A stretch of DNA of 16,609 nt from Candidatus Sumerlaeota bacterium (GTDB taxonomy: Bacteria; Sumerlaeota; Sumerlaeia; MWCT01; JAGHBZ01): NCBI GenBank assembly GCA_021160705.1, contig JAGHBZ010000277.1, positions 1 to 16,609 of the forward strand, given 5' to 3'. Of this stretch, positions 14,775 to 16,609 are shown piece by piece. Numbering within the stretch: the stretch's first letter is position 1; each line of letters opens with the position of its first letter. Below the pieces are notes generated by a model that searched no databases, was not told the origin of the DNA, and saw nothing but the letters and a program-made list of their open reading frames with translations. The translations under genes and the position numbers were made by a program.

Positions 14775-15293
14775 TTATTGGGGTGCATAGGGTCCGGTTA
14801 TTACGTTTTGAACAATTAAACTTGCGAGGTTACGTAATACATTCTCTTTTGCTTCTGGGTCGGTGACCTCCACAGTTCGGCGTGGGTCGGAGACATATAC
14901 ATAAGTTGCTTCAACATCAGGAAATCTCCCGAGTGTTTTCCCGTCCAGATTGTCAATCACGACAACATCTGCAAGGACTTTTATCTGACTTGTCATTGGG
15001 AAATCATCTGCGTCAGTAGCAAGTGTCTCTATTATGAACTTCTCTATAGAAATCTTTACAGTAATATCCGCGTCCGCTCTCTTCTCCACCCGGAGTCGTC
15101 CATCAGCAAGAAATTCATCTATAGTAAAATTTGTAAGTTTCTCTTCCAGTGCTGGCTCATAGGAATTATTTACCGCCATAGGTATGTAAACTGAGTTAAC
15201 ATACTCAGGCAATGTTCTCACTAAAGGGACACGTGTACAACTCATAATTATTATCCAGGAGATAAGACCAAGTACCAAACCTAATCGTTTCAT
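14775..15293 (-). CDS. lptE: LptE-like outer-membrane lipoprotein (lipopolysaccharide assembly)
   Basis: 172 residues with a lipoprotein signal: hydrophobic core then MSC, with the lipid-attachment cysteine at 19. The mature part follows the LptE plan: short loop TLPEYVNSVYIPMAVNN (the first strand and NxS region), then a helix with EEKLTNFTIDEFLADG, RLRVEKRADADITVKI (the conserved 'x-ADxxL' strand), then two further strands with the EATYVYV segment and a C-terminal helix. LptE plugs the LptD barrel that inserts LPS into the outer membrane. Family assignment rests on this pattern and length; LptE sequences diverge strongly, so it is probable rather than certain. GGAGGG lies 7 nt before the ATG. 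It sits between the lolA-like gene (88-bp gap) and the kinase (20-bp gap). No lptD is seen. Confidence 0.72.
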   Translation of the reverse strand: MKRLGLVLGLISWIIIMSCTRVPLVRTLPEYVNSVYIPMAVNNSYEPALEEKLTNFTIDEFLADGRLRVEKRADADITVKISIEKFIIETLATDADDFPMTSQIKVLADVVVIDNLDGKTLGRFPDVEATYVYVSDPRRTVEVTDPEAKENVLRNLASLIVQNVITGPYAPQ

Positions 15294-15331
15294 AATAAAG
15301 CCCTCCGCCTTTGTAGTTCATTATGCACAAA

Positions 15332-15359
15332 CAATCATAATCTCACAATCATAATCTCA
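15332..15359. repeat. 14-bp tandem duplication (CAATCATAATCTCA x2)
   Basis: Two exact adjacent copies (15332-15345 and 15346-15359) in the lolA-lptE spacer. This is a simple duplication in untranslated DNA, with no further role seen. Confidence 0.9.
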
Positions 15360-15381
15360 ATTTTCTATAATCAGAGACAAA

Positions 15382-16143
15382 TTAATAATGTTCAATGATT
15401 TCCACGTCTTTCGGGAAAAATGGACGAAACAATGTGTCTGAGATTCGTTTGTTCAATTTTATCTCTTTAATATCAATAATAGTTTCGTCGTCACCTACTT
15501 CATCAATATAAATTTTTTTGACGAACAGAGTTTCAGTGTCAAACCATATAGTTATGGATTCAAAATTAACATCTGGCGATGGTTTACGCAAACGAAATAG
15601 TATAGCGATGGTGTGTTTTTCAGGGTCTTTCTCCACGGTCTTGACCTCGTAGACCTCCAGTAAGTCGTTAACTGAGATACCGAAGCCCAATAACATCTGG
15701 TTGAGCCGTTGTACTTTTGAGCCACTTTTTCCAAAATAATATTTCTCTGCCTGTTTAATCTCCGGGACGTAAAGCCAGGCAGTATCATCAATAATCCAGT
15801 TAATACTTTCATTTGGAGGGAGGTAATCACAGCGGAATTTTCCGGGCTTTTTAAAGTAAAAAACGCCCTGCGATTTTATCTCTTCTAAAAAGACCGTGGA
15901 ACGTTTTAATTGTTTGAATTCTCCGGTAATTGTCTCAATTTTTTTATATTTTTCTTCTAATTGTCGTAAAATCTTAATGGCTTCTCTTTGTGCTTCGGCG
16001 TCGTCTTTTGGCGTCAGGGTTTTTGTGGTTTTGTTATCTATCGCTAAAGTAGGAGTAGTATTTTGCTGACAAATACCATTACTAAAATATCCGCTTATCA
16101 CTATCACCAGCAGAACTACACTTAAACTTGATAACCAACGCAT
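15382..16143 (-). CDS. lolA: LolA-like periplasmic lipoprotein carrier
   Basis: 253 residues with an N-terminal hydrophobic signal (about 1-22) and a low-complexity Thr/Asp-rich spacer. A LolA/LppX-type half-barrel follows: the helix EKYKKIETITGEFKQ, then RSTVFLEEIKSQGVFYF leading to KKPGKFRCDYLPP (99-111), then a WIIDDTAWLYVPE strand pair and later SITIWFDTETLFVKKI, matching the repeated strands of the fold. LolA carries lipoproteins from LolCDE across the periplasm to the outer membrane. The protein is longer than E. coli LolA (about 200), mostly in the N-terminal spacer. AGGTGAGAG lies about 7 nt before the ATG, and the promoter at 16184-16212 makes it first gene of an operon with the lptE-like and kinase genes. 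Confidence 0.85.
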   Translation of the reverse strand: MRWLSSLSVVLLVIVISGYFSNGICQQNTTPTLAIDNKTTKTLTPKDDAEAQREAIKILRQLEEKYKKIETITGEFKQLKRSTVFLEEIKSQGVFYFKKPGKFRCDYLPPNESINWIIDDTAWLYVPEIKQAEKYYFGKSGSKVQRLNQMLLGFGISVNDLLEVYEVKTVEKDPEKHTIAILFRLRKPSPDVNFESITIWFDTETLFVKKIYIDEVGDDETIIDIKEIKLNKRISDTLFRPFFPKDVEIIEHY

Positions 16144-16183
16144 TTTTGTCTCTCACCTATTGATGTATGTATATGTAAAATTT

Positions 16184-16212
16184 ACTTTATAATTCTCTTG
16201 GATTATAGTCAA
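16184..16212 (-). promoter_or_regulatory. Sigma70-type promoter for the lolA-lptE-kinase operon
   Basis: On the minus strand TTGACT (16212-16207; 5 of 6 consensus) is separated by 17 nt from TAAAGT (16189-16184; 4 of 6). An overlapping TATAAA (16191-16186) has 15-nt spacing. Initiation would fall about 35 nt before the lolA ATG. Confidence 0.55.
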
Positions 16213-16306
16213 CGCTATTCCAACTGATGTCAGGATAGTTATAACTTTTGTGTTGCTTGATAGATTTTTTTATCTCAGAGTAATTATTGATAATTCTGGC
16301 AAAATA

Positions 16307-16609
16307 ATGAATACCCAATTGCGAAAAACAGACAGCCGGCGAAAGGTAAATGTTTGGTTTTACGCAGGTGTCACGGCACTACTCCTGAGTGCTATCCTGA
16401 TTCGTATAGTGGACGTATCCACCGCACCAGGATGGTTTCGAGATGAAGGGAATTATTATACTGTGTGCCAGACACTTGCAACCAAAGGAAAACCGGCTCT
16501 CGGCCCACTGAACATCACTTTCTGCTCACCATTTATGACACATCCACCTTTTTATTTTTATACATCCGCAGGATGGCTCACATTAACCGGGCTCTCATTT
16601 GTTTCACTA
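16307..16609 (+). CDS. GT-C family glycosyltransferase (GT39/ArnT-like), 5' part only
   Basis: 101 codons are visible from ATG 16307; the gene runs off the window. A basic N-terminus (RKTDSRRK) is followed by one transmembrane helix (about 16-36). Then comes the first external loop with PGWFRDEGNYY, whose Asp46-Glu47 pair matches the catalytic acidic motif in loop 1 of GT39/PMT_2-type enzymes. A second hydrophobic stretch (about 80-101) begins at HPPFYFY, also typical. Such enzymes move a sugar from a polyprenyl-phosphate donor to lipid A, protein or other acceptors on the periplasmic face. The acceptor cannot be told from this piece. The ribosome binding site is weak. The gene is divergent from the lolA operon across 163 bp. 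Confidence 0.75.
   Translation, partial: MNTQLRKTDSRRKVNVWFYAGVTALLLSAILIRIVDVSTAPGWFRDEGNYYTVCQTLATKGKPALGPLNITFCSPFMTHPPFYFYTSAGWLTLTGLSFVSL

Noticed and set aside
16245..16290. Promoter for the glycosyltransferase gene (TTGTGT or TTGCTT with TATCTC or TAATTA)
   Set aside because: Either the spacing is wrong or the hexamers match poorly. A promoter must exist nearby, but I cannot choose one.

Overview
The window looks like chromosome from an uncultured Gram-negative (diderm) bacterium of moderate GC. Outer-membrane maintenance genes (LolA-like, LptE-like), several lipoproteins and complete bacterial housekeeping proteins (HslU, RadA, FolD, aspartate aminotransferase) support this. Extended direct and inverted repeats in one intergenic region, kinesin-light-chain-type TPRs and large non-coding gaps resemble genomes of poorly studied phyla (PVC relatives, Poribacteria-like or similar). 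The sequence alone does not fix the phylum. I see no rRNA, tRNA, CRISPR array, phage gene or intact transposase.

Layout. From 1 to 9116 every convincing gene is on the minus strand. In transcription order they are a DHH phosphoesterase, aspartate aminotransferase, a large unrecognised cytoplasmic protein with a TTG start and its own sigma70-type promoter, a membrane-anchored M16 peptidase, a small lipoprotein, hslU without hslV, a 40-residue ORF with an ideal Shine-Dalgarno, and a secreted TPR protein cut by the window start. From 9263 to 11641 radA and folD run on the plus strand, so DNA-repair radA is head-to-head with the DHH nuclease. A 1.08 kb gene-free stretch (11642-12723) follows. It holds two 138-bp direct repeats exactly 320 bp apart, 9-bp and 7-bp tandem arrays, a terminator-like hairpin and an 11-bp inverted repeat. 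Next comes a minus-strand operon, lolA-like, lptE-like, then a membrane histidine kinase, read from a good promoter at about 16184-16212. A GT39/ArnT-like glycosyltransferase starts divergently at 16307 and runs off the right edge.

How the genes fit together. Two themes recur: envelope biogenesis and quality control (LolA, LptE, sensor kinase, GT-C glycosyltransferase, M16 peptidase, lipoproteins) and DNA or protein maintenance (RadA, DHH nuclease, HslU). The best candidates for something undescribed are the lolA-lptE-kinase operon, which suggests an envelope-transport sensor, the unrecognised protein at 5439-6626, and the small ORF coupled to the TPR gene. Functions beyond family level are inference.
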